64,000 nucleotides of DNA from CAMYOC01 sp963704875 (GTDB lineage: Bacteria > Pseudomonadota > Gammaproteobacteria > Steroidobacterales > XN24). Location: NCBI GenBank assembly GCA_963704875.1, contig CAVPIA010000006.1:62001-126000 (forward strand), written 5' to 3'. The first letter of the stretch is position 1; the number at the start of each line of letters is the position of its first letter. Of the stretch, positions 34,173 through 43,776 are shown piece after piece. The position numbers and the translations under genes are program-made. Under the pieces are notes generated by a model. It did no database searches and was not told where the DNA came from. It worked only from the letters and a program-made list of their open reading frames with translations.

Positions 34173-37100
34173 GTGAAACGACTATTTCAACTCGCCGGGC
34201 TGGCGGTCGGCCTGCTGATCATGCTGATCGCCGGCGTATTCCTGTGGTTGAAATTTCTCGATCCGCAGCAGGCCAGCGAGGCGCTGCGGGCTGCACTCGA
34301 GCATGCCACCGGCCGCAGCGTGACGATTTCGGGACCCTTGCAGGTGACATTGCGTCCCCTGCCCTCGATCACGGTCAGTCAGGTCACCATTGCCAACCCG
34401 GATTGGGCAAAGTCGCCAAAAATGGTGTCGATTCAGCGTCTGACAGTCCGCCCGAGCCTGCGCAGGCTGCTGTTGGGCAAGGTGCTGCTCCATCGGATCA
34501 ACATCGAAGGTGTCCAGCTGTGGTTGGAGAACGGGCCTGACGGCCAGCCAAGCTGGCTCCTGGGCCGGGGCGGCAGCTCGCCTGTGGGCGTGCCCGAAAT
34601 TCGAGTGGATTCGCTGCGCGCCAGCAAGCTGCGCGCCAGCTACTTCGATGCAAAGGACGGAGTGACCCGTAGCCTGAGCCTGCAGCAACTGGACGCCAGC
34701 GCTGGCAATTCAGATCAGCCGATCAAGCTCAGCGTCCAGGGTGAGGTCATGCAGCTACCCCTGGCGATCAGCGGCCAGATCGGCTCGCCGGATCAGGTTC
34801 AGGGCGGCCGGCCCTTTTCTTTTTCGCTGCAGGGCAGCCTGGGCCAGACCCGGTTGACCACCGAAGGCAAATTGCTGAACCTGGACTTCCGCGATCTGAG
34901 CGGAGTCGAGGCGAAATTCAACGCCACGGGAAAACAGCCCAGCGTGCTGATGGCATGGACCGACCTTGCCATCCCGAAGATGGATCATTTTGAAATCAGT
35001 GGCCAAATGACCGGCAGTGGCGACTTGCTGAAACTGTATGACTTTGACGCACAGCTTGGCGACCCGACCTACAAGATGCATATCACCGGGGGCATGGCCG
35101 ACCTGATAAATCTCTCGGGAATGGCGCTCGAATTCAAGTCGTCTGGCGTCTCACCGGTCAGTTTCCTGCCGCGCATCCAGGGCGCCTGGCTGGCGACCGA
35201 TCAATACGATGCCAGCGGCAAGCTGGTTGGGTCGGTGCAAAGAGTCGATCTCACGGATCTCCTAATCCATGGCACGGTCAAGCAAACACAGCTCGAGCTG
35301 ACCGGCACACTTGGCGATCTCGCCGGCGCCGGTGATATCGATGCAGTGCTGACAATCGACGGCCGCAATATGGCCTCGGTTTCCTCCTTTTTCGAGTTAC
35401 CTGTGCCTGATGTCGATGAACTGAAAGGCAGCGCCAGGGCTACCGGAACCTGGGATCACCTGGACGTCAGCGATATCAATGCCCGGATTCGCGAAGGCAG
35501 CATATCCGGCACACTGAAAGGCACCATTGGTTCGCTGCCGGACCTGCAGGGACTGGCTCTGGAGTTGCAGGCTGACGGAAGCGATATCCGCGACCTGCAG
35601 CCACTGCTGGGGTTGGACAGCCTGCCGCAGACCGACAAGGCCAGCGCAACCCTTGGGCTGAGCGGCCGGAGCAAGGATGTGTCGCTCCAGATCCACCAAT
35701 TGGACCTGGAACGCGGTCCTACCCGACTCTCCGGCACAGGCTGGTTGCAAGACCTGGGTGATGTTCCCCGGATCGACGTGAAGTTCGACGCAAGCGGCAC
35801 CAACCTTCAGACCTTGGCCGGTCCCGGACTCGGCAAGACCAGCGATCTCAAGCTGCCGGTCACCGACCGGTTCCGGGTCCAGGGCCGGCTGCGCGGCCAT
35901 CTTGCGACACCGGACCTGGACGGCCTGGTCGCCGAAGCCGAGCACGGCGAGATGAAGATCAGCTTAAGCGGGGAGTTGCCGAACGTCACCGACCCGGAAA
36001 GCTTCAAGCTCAGCGGATCGATCGCGGGAGATGATCTGGCCACGCTTGGCCAAACATTTGGCCAGCACTGGCCAACATCCACCTCATTCGAGCTGAAAGC
36101 CAGCGGCCAGGGCAACTGGGCACATCCCAGAATCCATGACCTGAGCGGAACATTAAAAACCACGGATATGGATCTGCAATTGGCCGGCAGCATTGGTGAT
36201 CTGCGGGCGCTCCGGGAAGTTAACCTGGACGTCGAAGCGTCTGCCCCGTCGCTGCCTGGTCTGTTGCCGGGCGAGGTTCAGGGCTGGGAACGGATGGGCG
36301 CCGCAAAGACGCGTTTCAATCTGAGCGGCGGCCCGGTTGATTTCGATCTTGACCTCGAGCAACTGGATGCCGGAGAGACGCAGATTCGCGGCCTTCTGGC
36401 TGTCGTCATCAAGGACTCGAAGTTACTCAGCGTCCGCGGCGATCTCAAGGGCAGCAAGCTCGATCTTCTGCCGTGGATGGACGATTCCGCAGCCGCGCCC
36501 GGGACCAGGAAAAAGACCAAAACCCGAGACAAGCCACACGGCCGCAATGACGCCAAGCTGGTGTTCCCCGACCAGCCACTGCCAGTCGCGTGGATGGACG
36601 GGCTTGAAATTGACCTCGAGCTCACTGATCTGGCCCTGGGGCTTGGCAAGACCCAGCTCCAGGTCCTGCAAGGCCAGCTCGAAGTCGGGCAAGGCGTTTT
36701 AGCCATCGATCCCTTCCGCATCGGTTATGTGAACGACGAAATCACTGGCTTGGTGCGTCTCGATACCAGCATTCAACCAAACCTTCTTAAGGCACAATTG
36801 AAGAGTCTGGATTTCGACCTTGGCAGCCTGATCCAGCGCATGGGCTACTCCAAAGATGCCAGGGGCACGATTGATTTGATGTTGCAGATCGAATCAAGCG
36901 GCGATTCGCCGCGCGCTATGGCCGCTTCTACCAATGGGCGCTTCTCGTTGTTGCTGCAGGACGGGTTTTCAAGTGAAAAGCTGGTTAGCAGCCTCAGTGT
37001 CTCTGAGGCGCTTTGGAGTTTGCTGCCGTGGTCACGGTCCAAGGAAGGAACGACGGTGGATTGCGCGATGGTCGACCTGCCGATTACTGCAGGCATTGCA

Positions 37101-37430
37101 AGCAGCCACATTCTGGTGCTGGACACCAGCGATATGCAGATGCGCGGCAGCGGTGAGATTGACCTGCGCCAGGAGCGTTACGATCTGCTGCTAAAGCCGC
37201 GACCAAAGCGCGGCAAGGCCATGGGCTTCAATGCCAATGTGCGCGTGACCGGGCCGCTGGATGACCCGCATTTTGGTCTGGCAGCCGGCGCCACCGCGAT
37301 CAAGGCCGCGGGCACCGTCGGACGCTTCGCACTGCTCGGCCCTCTGGGCCTGTTCGTCAGCGCAGACAATTTCCGCAACACTCGAACCGAATGTGCCCAG
37401 TCTCTCCAGCACATTTCACAACTCAAGTGA
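34173..37430 (+). CDS. AsmA family envelope protein
   Basis: The 1085-residue protein begins with a single membrane segment (LAGLAVGLLIMLIAGVFLWL) followed by FLDPQQASEALRAALEHATG and GPLQVTLRPLPSITV, the typical AsmA N-terminus. A very long beta-rich periplasmic region follows, and the C-terminal part (DLRQERYDLLLKPRPKRG, then GPLDDPHFG) matches the AsmA C-terminal domain. AsmA-like proteins form lipid-transfer bridges between inner and outer membranes. The start is GTG at 34173. It is followed 136 nt downstream by a MlaC-family gene, which fits an envelope-lipid role. Confidence 0.85.
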   Translation: MKRLFQLAGLAVGLLIMLIAGVFLWLKFLDPQQASEALRAALEHATGRSVTISGPLQVTLRPLPSITVSQVTIANPDWAKSPKMVSIQRLTVRPSLRRLLLGKVLLHRINIEGVQLWLENGPDGQPSWLLGRGGSSPVGVPEIRVDSLRASKLRASYFDAKDGVTRSLSLQQLDASAGNSDQPIKLSVQGEVMQLPLAISGQIGSPDQVQGGRPFSFSLQGSLGQTRLTTEGKLLNLDFRDLSGVEAKFNATGKQPSVLMAWTDLAIPKMDHFEISGQMTGSGDLLKLYDFDAQLGDPTYKMHITGGMADLINLSGMALEFKSSGVSPVSFLPRIQGAWLATDQYDASGKLVGSVQRVDLTDLLIHGTVKQTQLELTGTLGDLAGAGDIDAVLTIDGRNMASVSSFFELPVPDVDELKGSARATGTWDHLDVSDINARIREGSISGTLKGTIGSLPDLQGLALELQADGSDIRDLQPLLGLDSLPQTDKASATLGLSGRSKDVSLQIHQLDLERGPTRLSGTGWLQDLGDVPRIDVKFDASGTNLQTLAGPGLGKTSDLKLPVTDRFRVQGRLRGHLATPDLDGLVAEAEHGEMKISLSGELPNVTDPESFKLSGSIAGDDLATLGQTFGQHWPTSTSFELKASGQGNWAHPRIHDLSGTLKTTDMDLQLAGSIGDLRALREVNLDVEASAPSLPGLLPGEVQGWERMGAAKTRFNLSGGPVDFDLDLEQLDAGETQIRGLLAVVIKDSKLLSVRGDLKGSKLDLLPWMDDSAAAPGTRKKTKTRDKPHGRNDAKLVFPDQPLPVAWMDGLEIDLELTDLALGLGKTQLQVLQGQLEVGQGVLAIDPFRIGYVNDEITGLVRLDTSIQPNLLKAQLKSLDFDLGSLIQRMGYSKDARGTIDLMLQIESSGDSPRAMAASTNGRFSLLLQDGFSSEKLVSSLSVSEALWSLLPWSRSKEGTTVDCAMVDLPITAGIASSHILVLDTSDMQMRGSGEIDLRQERYDLLLKPRPKRGKAMGFNANVRVTGPLDDPHFGLAAGATAIKAAGTVGRFALLGPLGLFVSADNFRNTRTECAQSLQHISQLK

Positions 37431-37447
37431 TTTGCAGCCAGAAAAGA

Positions 37448-37468
37448 CCCGGGCGCCGAAGGCGCCGG
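37448..37468 (+). other. GC-rich hairpin downstream of the AsmA-family gene
   Basis: GGCGCC GAA GGCGCC forms a short strong stem within a longer CCGG-flanked stem, 17 nt after the AsmA stop. No T run follows directly, so it is at best a weak or Rho-assisted terminator. Confidence 0.35.
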
Positions 37469-37566
37469 GAACGGATCTCGCTGCCGCCTGTTTTTGGATT
37501 TCGCGAACCCGATTGTGAGCGGACGATGTACACTAGGCGCCCGCCGCCATTCACATGGAGACTCGA

Positions 37567-38166
37567 GTGATTCGCTGGACCTGCATCTTTGCATCATGCC
37601 TGCTATGGCTGTCGGCTGGCACCGCCATCGCGGCTGCGCCGAGCCCTTACGAAATCATTCAGAAGACCGCCGATGAATTGCTGGTCGTGGTCAAGAGTCG
37701 GCGCGCAGAGCTCGAGGCAAGTCCCGCTGCCTTGTACGAAGTCGTTGATCAGATTTTGCGCCCGAACTTCGATGTTGCCTACGCCGGGCGGCTGGTACTT
37801 GGACGTTACTGGCAGCGATCAACGGCAGATCAGCGGGAGCGGTTCACCGAGGCGCTGTACCAGTCTGTTGTGCGCAAATATGCCAGGGGCCTGCTCGGGT
37901 ATGACGAAGACACGGTCCGCATATTTCCGCAGACCGGCCTGATTGGGGTCGATCAGGATTTCGTGACGGTCAAGACCGAAGTAAATGCCGGCGACAGCAT
38001 CAAAGTGCCGGTCAACTACCGCACGCGATGGGTGGACGGCAGCTGGAAAGTGTTTGACGTTATCGTCGAGGGACTTTCCTATGTGACCTATTATCGCGAC
38101 CTGATCGGAAAGGACGTGCGCAACAAGGGCCTGGACACCGTGATCGAGAATCTCAGCCAATCGTGA
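37567..38166 (+). CDS. mlaC: MlaC-family phospholipid-binding protein
   Basis: The 199-residue periplasmic protein has a signal peptide (CIFASCLLWLSAGTAIAA) and the MlaC/Tgt2 fold pattern: PYEIIQKTADELL, VDQILRPNFDV, YQSVVRKYARGLLGYD, DSIKVPVNYRTRW and SWKVFDVIVEGLSYV. MlaC shuttles phospholipids between MlaA in the outer membrane and the MlaFEDB complex. GTG 37567 is chosen because GGAG lies 6 nt upstream; the open frame starts at 37555. The other Mla complex genes are not adjacent, but mlaA lies 2.4 kb downstream on the same strand. Confidence 0.8.
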   Translation: MIRWTCIFASCLLWLSAGTAIAAAPSPYEIIQKTADELLVVVKSRRAELEASPAALYEVVDQILRPNFDVAYAGRLVLGRYWQRSTADQRERFTEALYQSVVRKYARGLLGYDEDTVRIFPQTGLIGVDQDFVTVKTEVNAGDSIKVPVNYRTRWVDGSWKVFDVIVEGLSYVTYYRDLIGKDVRNKGLDTVIENLSQS

Positions 38167-38244
38167 TGTCCGCCGGCTGTCGGCTGCCGAATCTGAACGC
38201 CGGCTCTAAAGGCCACCGATCGCGCCGACCCGGTTCGCCAGCAG

Positions 38245-38916
38245 CTATTCCGGGCTGACCTTCAGATTTCCTTCCCAGAGTGGCGGACTCATGTCCTCGA
38301 CATAGGGATCGAACATCAGGTTGATCGCCACACTGATCCGCTCTTCATTGGACCTGTTCATGTCCACACCATGATAGAGCCAGCTCGGAAACAGGATCAG
38401 CGAACCCACCTGAACATCCAGCGTCATGCTTTGCGCCACCATCGGTGACATCTTCTCCACCGGCGGCACCATCACCGCCGCCTGCGGACGCGGGTCGAAG
38501 AAATTAATCGTATTGCCGCCCGGTGGCGCCTTGATGTAATACACGCCGCTGAAGAAGTTATTCGGGTGTGCGTGGGGACGATGCCGCGAGCCCTGAAACC
38601 CCACATTGGCCCAGCAGGCGGTGATCCTGATATTGCGGTAGCGGATGTGTTGTGAATCGAGGATCTGACGCGCACTGCCCTCGACCAGCTCGGTAAACTC
38701 AGCCAGTTCAGGCAGCGTGTGCAGGCGCTGATCGGTCTGCCATTTGCCGACCGGCTTCAACTCTGGCTGCCGCGCCCTGGCGCTATCCAGGGCAGTCAGG
38801 AACGCGCCATTGATCCGTTCCGCCGCCGGCGCACGAACCTGGGTTGCCCACAGGAGCGTCGGAAATATTGGCAGCGCCGTGAACGGCTCAATCCTCTCAT
38901 CGTGAACTTGCTCCAT
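38245..38916 (-). CDS. Putative 2OG-Fe(II) oxygenase
   Basis: The 223-residue protein fits the 2OG-Fe(II) oxygenase family of the TIGR02466/PF13759 type. Visible features are HRPHAHPNNFFSGVYYIKAP, INFFDPRP, GSLILFPSWLYHGVDMN and EERISVAINLMFD. The histidines in HAHP and YHGV are likely iron ligands. ATG 38916 has GAGG about 8 nt upstream; the open frame reaches 38982. It is convergent with mlaC and divergent from the alpha/beta hydrolase gene. The substrate is unknown; family members are often linked to cell-surface or natural-product modification. Confidence 0.75.
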   Translation of the reverse strand: MEQVHDERIEPFTALPIFPTLLWATQVRAPAAERINGAFLTALDSARARQPELKPVGKWQTDQRLHTLPELAEFTELVEGSARQILDSQHIRYRNIRITACWANVGFQGSRHRPHAHPNNFFSGVYYIKAPPGGNTINFFDPRPQAAVMVPPVEKMSPMVAQSMTLDVQVGSLILFPSWLYHGVDMNRSNEERISVAINLMFDPYVEDMSPPLWEGNLKVSPE

Positions 38917-39276
38917 CTCAATCGCCTCACTGTGAGATAAGGGGTGTGGGTGCCCACCGCAGACCCTGCCGGGGACCGGCAATCATGATATCAGGCCACG
39001 GGCGGTTTCCCCTGCAAACGAATGAATTCCAGACCAGCATCGTCTCCATTTATGACGGTCGCAGATGCCTTTGCGGGCAGGCTTGATGGTTTGAAGCGGA
39101 ATTTCCTGGCAGCTTGTATTTTCGGTGCCAGCTAAATCTGTCTGACCGGAGCCGGGCGAGATATGCTCGCGATAATGCCGATGCGGCGACGAAATCACTT
39201 CAACCAGCCGCGTGATTTGCGCTACACTTCCGCCCACAAACAGCTGGTTTGTGCGTCCAATCCCAAGGGGTCCAGG
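38917..39276. promoter_or_regulatory. Divergent 360-nt region between the oxygenase and hydrolase genes
   Basis: No supported gene was found here; the plus-strand frame of the hydrolase extends into it but without a good start. A TACACT hexamer at 39223-39228 is a plausible -10 element for the hydrolase-mlaA pair, with only a weak -35 match 18 nt upstream. The minus side should hold the oxygenase promoter. Confidence 0.3.
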
Positions 39277-40599
39277 GTGAAAAATCTTATCTTTGTATTG
39301 TTGGCCTGCACGATGGCGTGGGCAAATGCCGCCCAGGCTGAAGGGCAAGCCAATATCGTGCCGGGGGATCAGTATGGGTACCCCATGCTCGATGGCTTCG
39401 CGGCGACTGTCATCTCGACACCGGAAGAGCTGCGTCCAAACCTGAAGATCAAGGGCCGTCCTTTCCGCCTCAAGGGTCTGGATGTTTTTCCTGAGCGGCC
39501 GACCCCGAAATACATGTGGTATCTGGACAAGATGAAGTACCTGGTGTTTCCCCAGAAGGGTCCGGCGCCACTGATCTTCCTGATCGCGGGCACCGGCAGC
39601 AGCTATCACGGCCCGCACATGAGCACGCTCTACCAGGCATTTTACCTTGCCGGTTTCCACGTAGTAGGTTTGCCCTCGCCGACCTCGTACCAGTTCATGG
39701 TCACGGCCTCAACCTCGATGGTGCCCGGCGTGCTGGATGATGACTCACGTGACCTGTACCGGGCGATGAAGATGGCCTGGGATCAGCAACTGAGTAAGCA
39801 GCTCGAGGTCACCGATTTCTACCTGACCGGCTACAGTCTGGGTGGCGCGCAGACCGGCTACGTAGCCATGCTCGATGAGCAGGAGAAGGTATTCAATTTC
39901 AAGAAGGCGCTGATGATCAACCCGCCTGTCAATTTATATGACTCTGCGGCAAGACTGGACGGTTATCTGCGCAACAACATCACCAGCCCGGAGCAGTTCA
40001 CCGCATGGTGGAACCGGCTCATGAAAGTGATGGGTGAGGAGTACGCCCAGACCCAGGGACCGGTTAATCTGGGTCCCGATTTTCTATACAAGATGTATCG
40101 GGAACGCAGACCGGACAACCAGGCGTTGGAAGAGTTGATCGGTCTGGCTTTTGCCATAACAGCGCAAACCATGGTCACCACCGCGGATGTACTGACCCAA
40201 TCGGGTTATATAGTGCCGGTCGGCACCACGGCGAAGATTTCCGCCGATGTTGATCCATATTTTGTTCTGTCCGCACGTACGCCATTTACTCAGTATTTTT
40301 CGGAGTTGCTAGTGCCCTTCTATCAGCGCAGCGATCCCTCGATCACCGAGGAGGACCTGAAGTACAGGGCCTCTCTGTACAGCTTTGAGGAGTATCTGCG
40401 TAACACGGACAAGGTCGGCCTCAGCCATAATGCGGACGACATCATCATGGATGCGTCCGAGATTGAGTGGCTGGAAGACGTGTTCGGTGACCGGGCTACG
40501 ATCTGGCCGCGCGGCGGCCACTGCGGCAACATGGCCTACCGGGCGAACGTGGAGCACATGCTCGCGTTCTTCGGCGCATCATTGCCGGAGGGCCGCTAA
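39277..40599 (+). CDS. Exported alpha/beta-fold hydrolase
   Basis: The 440-residue product has a signal peptide (VKNLIFVLLACTMAWANAAQ) and an alpha/beta hydrolase core: LIFLIAGTGSSYHG near the oxyanion strand, LTGYSLGGAQTGY with the nucleophile Ser, and WPRGGHCGNMAYRANVEHML with the probable catalytic His. GTG 39277 is preferred because AAGGGG lies 6 nt upstream; the open frame begins at 39163. Its stop codon directly abuts the mlaA start (TAAATG), so the two are one operon. A lipase or acyl hydrolase acting with the MlaA phospholipid pathway is a reasonable inference. No family name is certain. Confidence 0.7.
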   Translation: MKNLIFVLLACTMAWANAAQAEGQANIVPGDQYGYPMLDGFAATVISTPEELRPNLKIKGRPFRLKGLDVFPERPTPKYMWYLDKMKYLVFPQKGPAPLIFLIAGTGSSYHGPHMSTLYQAFYLAGFHVVGLPSPTSYQFMVTASTSMVPGVLDDDSRDLYRAMKMAWDQQLSKQLEVTDFYLTGYSLGGAQTGYVAMLDEQEKVFNFKKALMINPPVNLYDSAARLDGYLRNNITSPEQFTAWWNRLMKVMGEEYAQTQGPVNLGPDFLYKMYRERRPDNQALEELIGLAFAITAQTMVTTADVLTQSGYIVPVGTTAKISADVDPYFVLSARTPFTQYFSELLVPFYQRSDPSITEEDLKYRASLYSFEEYLRNTDKVGLSHNADDIIMDASEIEWLEDVFGDRATIWPRGGHCGNMAYRANVEHMLAFFGASLPEGR

Positions 40600-41367
40600 A
40601 TGAACCGCAACACAACCAGACTCTTCGCCGTCCTGCTCACCGCCTTCGCCTTGTTTGCCACCGGCTGCGCGGCCACCCAACCCAAAGTCGGTCACACACC
40701 CGCGAAACGCAACGTCGATGAATATCCTCCTAACATGAGGACGTCCGCGATCCTCGATATTTACGATCCGTGGGAAGGCTGGAACCGCAACATGTACAAC
40801 TTCAACGCGAAGTTCGACAAATACGTGTTTATGCCGGCAGCCGAGTCCTACAAGCGCTACACGCCCAAGCTGTTCCAGATGGGCGTGCACAATTTCATGC
40901 GCAACATCAGAGAGATCCTGAACATTGGCAACGGCCTGCTGCAATTCCGGTTCAAAACCGCAGCGCGCAGCACCGGACGACTGGTGGTCAACTCCACTCT
41001 CGGTGTCGGTGGCCTGGCCGACCCGGCATCGAAGATGGGCATGTACTACCAGAGAGAAGACTTCGGCCAGACCCTTGGCGTCTGGGGGGCCGGTCCCGGA
41101 CCGTACATGGTTTTGCCGATTCTCGGACCGTCAAGTCTGAGGGATACCACCGGTCTGGTGGTCGACCTGGTTGCCTGGAACGAAATCAACTTTGTCGGCT
41201 ATCCGAACTGGGCCTCGGATCAGCCGCTGATCTGGCCAACGCTGCTGTATGCGGTAGATATGCGCGCGAGCACCCAATTCCGTTACTACGAAATGGGTAC
41301 GATCTACGAGTACTTGTGGGTCCGGCAGCTTTATACAGAAGTGCGTAAGTTCCAGATCGAGAGATAA
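40600..41367 (+). CDS. mlaA: MlaA (VacJ) family outer-membrane lipoprotein
   Basis: The 255-residue lipoprotein has a signal with lipobox FATGC and the MlaA domain: DPWEGWNRNMYNFNAKFD, YTPKLFQMGVHNFMRNI, GRLVVNSTLGVGGLADPASK, EDFGQTLGVWGAGPGPYMV and LPILGPSSLRDT. MlaA removes mislocalised phospholipids from the outer leaflet and passes them to MlaC. It follows the alpha/beta hydrolase with no gap and is followed by a clear terminator. Length is typical for the family. Confidence 0.93.
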   Translation: MNRNTTRLFAVLLTAFALFATGCAATQPKVGHTPAKRNVDEYPPNMRTSAILDIYDPWEGWNRNMYNFNAKFDKYVFMPAAESYKRYTPKLFQMGVHNFMRNIREILNIGNGLLQFRFKTAARSTGRLVVNSTLGVGGLADPASKMGMYYQREDFGQTLGVWGAGPGPYMVLPILGPSSLRDTTGLVVDLVAWNEINFVGYPNWASDQPLIWPTLLYAVDMRASTQFRYYEMGTIYEYLWVRQLYTEVRKFQIER

Positions 41368-41393
41368 ATTTCCGGCGATGTCCGGGGTTCATG

Positions 41394-41428
41394 CGGGGCG
41401 GGTCGGTGACGATTCGCCCCGTTTTATT
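41394..41428 (+). terminator. Intrinsic terminator after mlaA
   Basis: CGGGGCG and CGCCCCG form a 7-bp GC stem around a 14-nt loop, followed by TTTTATTT. It begins 27 nt beyond the mlaA stop and ends the hydrolase-mlaA operon. Confidence 0.8.
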
Positions 41429-41573
41429 TGGGCGACGAACGCAGCCAGTGCAGTCAGCTCTTGTCACCGTGCAGGGCTGATATAGTTGCCCGATTACCCG
41501 ATCGGCCTCTTGAAGGATCTCCGATCAGCGGCGACCGTACGCCACCTCAGACTGCCCAGGGAGTAGCAAAATA

Positions 41574-43763
41574 ATGTCAGAGTCCGGCCACAATCGGGCC
41601 TCAGATCGCGTGCACTACCGCGCCTGCAATCTGTGTGAGGCAATCTGCGGTCTGGAGATACGGCTCGATGGGGACACCATCCGCTCGATCCGCGGTGACC
41701 AGGCCGACCCGTTCAGCCGCGGCCATATCTGCGCCAAGGCGGTGGCTCTGCAGGATATACATGAAGACCCTGACCGCCTGCGCCGGCCGCTGGTCCGACG
41801 CGGCAATGATTTCGAGGAGATCGGCTGGGACCAGGCGTTTGACGAAGCCGCCGGACGCCTGCGCGAGATTCGCAATCGGCATGGCAGGAGCGCTCTCGCT
41901 TCCTACGCGGGCAATCCCAACGTACATAACTGGGGTTCGCTGCTGTACGGTCCACTACTGCACAAGGCCTTGCGCCCTGGAAATCGTTACTCCGCGACGT
42001 CGGTAGATCAACTGCCGCATCATCTCGCTGCTTATCTGATGTTCGGTCACCAGCTGCTGCTGCCGGTTCCGGATATCGACCGGACAGATTTCTTTCTGAT
42101 TGTCGGCGCCAACCCGGTGGTTTCCAACGGCAGTCTGATGACCGCACCGGACTTCCGGAATCGCCTCAAAGCGATTCGGCAACGCGGTGGCAAAGTGGTC
42201 GTGCTGGACCCGCGGCGGACAGAGACCGCGGACCTCGCCGATGCGCACTATTTCGTGCGCCCCGGCAGCGACGCCTGCCTGCTGGCTGCAATCCTGCATA
42301 CTATCCTCGACGAAGGTCTTGTTCGCCCGCGCCATCTGGCCGGATTCATCGATGGTCTCGGCGACCTGCCAGCATTGATTGCTGCCTTTAGTCCCGAAGC
42401 CGTAGCCGCCAGCACCGGCATGTCTGCTGACACCATCCGGACACTTGCCCGGGATTTCTGCGCCGCCGACGCCGCCGTCGTCTACGGCCGCATGGGGGTC
42501 TCGGTACAGTCTTTCGGTGGCCTGTGCCAATGGCTGCTCAATCTGATCAACATCGCCAGCGGCAACTTTGATCGGCCGGGCGGTGCCATGTTCACCAAAC
42601 CAGCCGCTGACGTTCTCGATCAGAGCAATCGTGGGAGCTTTGCCCGCTTTCACAGCCGGATCCGGGAACTCCCTGAATTCGGTGGCGAATTACCGGTCGC
42701 AACCATGGCCGAGGACATATTGGCAGGCGGCGACAAGCGGATCCGGGCGCTGCTCACCGTCGCCGGCAATCCTGTCCTCTCGACACCCAACGGCGCCCAG
42801 CTCGATCGCGCGCTGGCGAGCCTGGACTATATGGTGTCGATCGACCTGTACGTCAACGAAACCACGCGCCACGCCAATCTGATCCTGCCACCCACTGCGG
42901 CGCTGGAACACGATCACTACGACCTCGTGTTTCACTTGCTGGGGATACGGAATACCGCCCGTTATTCACCTGCGTTGTTTGAGCCCGATGCCGATGCCCG
43001 ACACGACTGGCAGATCTATCTGGAACTGGCCCAGCGCTTGCAGGAGGGAAGCCTGATGCAACGCGGCAAAGCCGCCTTGTTACGCTGGCACATGGGCAGA
43101 GTCGGGCCGACTGGGGTGCTGAACGGTCTGCTCAAAAAAGGGCCGTATCCGCTCGACTTCGCAAAGCTCCAGGCCGCGGAGCACGGCTTGGATCTCGGAT
43201 CGCTGCAACCCTGTTTGCCGCAGCGCCTGTATACGCGAGGGCAGCGCGTCAATCTCACGCCAAAGGCCATCGTCAGCGACCTCGGCCGCCTGCGGGAGTA
43301 TTTGTTACAGGCATCCGAGCCCGACGGCGCAGGATTGCAGTTGATCAGCCGGCGGCAGCCTCGCAGCAATAACTCGTGGATGCACAACTCGCAACGGCTG
43401 GTTAAGGGCAAAGAGCTTTGTACGCTTCTGGTCCATCCCGACACTGCCCGTGACCTCAGTCTCAGCGACGCGGACCGGGCCATGGTCAGTTCCCGCGTGG
43501 GTCGGATCGAGGTAACGGTCGAAGTCAGCGATGAGATCATGCCTGGCGTCGTCAGCCTCCCGCATGGCTGGGGTCACGACCGGCCCGGTATCCGGCTCCG
43601 GGTAGCCAGCCAGCACCCAGGGGCAAGCATTAACGATCTCACCGACGACCGCGCAGTGGATCAACTATCGGGTAATGCTGCTTTGTCGGCAGTACCGGTG
43701 ACAGTGACCCGGGTGTCGTCTACCGCAGGCAAAACTGTCGCTTCGAACGAGTCTCTCGCATAA
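41574..43763 (+). CDS. Molybdopterin-dependent oxidoreductase (formate dehydrogenase/nitrate reductase superfamily)
   Basis: The 729-residue protein has an N-terminal 4Fe-4S motif CNLCEAICG with a fourth Cys in RGHICAKAVAL, then the Mo-bis-MGD domains: EEIGWDQAFDEAAGRLREI, FLIVGANPVVSNGSL, VVLDPRRTETADLADAHY and GNFDRPGGAMF. The C-terminal cofactor-binding domain includes VSLPHGWGHDRPG. No Tat signal is visible, so it should be cytoplasmic. No electron-transfer subunit is adjacent. It is followed after 13 nt by an FMN-dependent hydroxy-acid oxidase, so the two probably share an operon. Substrate cannot be assigned. Confidence 0.88.
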   Translation: MSESGHNRASDRVHYRACNLCEAICGLEIRLDGDTIRSIRGDQADPFSRGHICAKAVALQDIHEDPDRLRRPLVRRGNDFEEIGWDQAFDEAAGRLREIRNRHGRSALASYAGNPNVHNWGSLLYGPLLHKALRPGNRYSATSVDQLPHHLAAYLMFGHQLLLPVPDIDRTDFFLIVGANPVVSNGSLMTAPDFRNRLKAIRQRGGKVVVLDPRRTETADLADAHYFVRPGSDACLLAAILHTILDEGLVRPRHLAGFIDGLGDLPALIAAFSPEAVAASTGMSADTIRTLARDFCAADAAVVYGRMGVSVQSFGGLCQWLLNLINIASGNFDRPGGAMFTKPAADVLDQSNRGSFARFHSRIRELPEFGGELPVATMAEDILAGGDKRIRALLTVAGNPVLSTPNGAQLDRALASLDYMVSIDLYVNETTRHANLILPPTAALEHDHYDLVFHLLGIRNTARYSPALFEPDADARHDWQIYLELAQRLQEGSLMQRGKAALLRWHMGRVGPTGVLNGLLKKGPYPLDFAKLQAAEHGLDLGSLQPCLPQRLYTRGQRVNLTPKAIVSDLGRLREYLLQASEPDGAGLQLISRRQPRSNNSWMHNSQRLVKGKELCTLLVHPDTARDLSLSDADRAMVSSRVGRIEVTVEVSDEIMPGVVSLPHGWGHDRPGIRLRVASQHPGASINDLTDDRAVDQLSGNAALSAVPVTVTRVSSTAGKTVASNESLA

Positions 43764-43776
43764 GGCCCTCTTCCGC

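Noticed and set aside
38983..39660. 225-codon minus-strand open frame
   Set aside because: It overlaps the signal peptide and conserved start of the alpha/beta hydrolase on the other strand and has no domain pattern.
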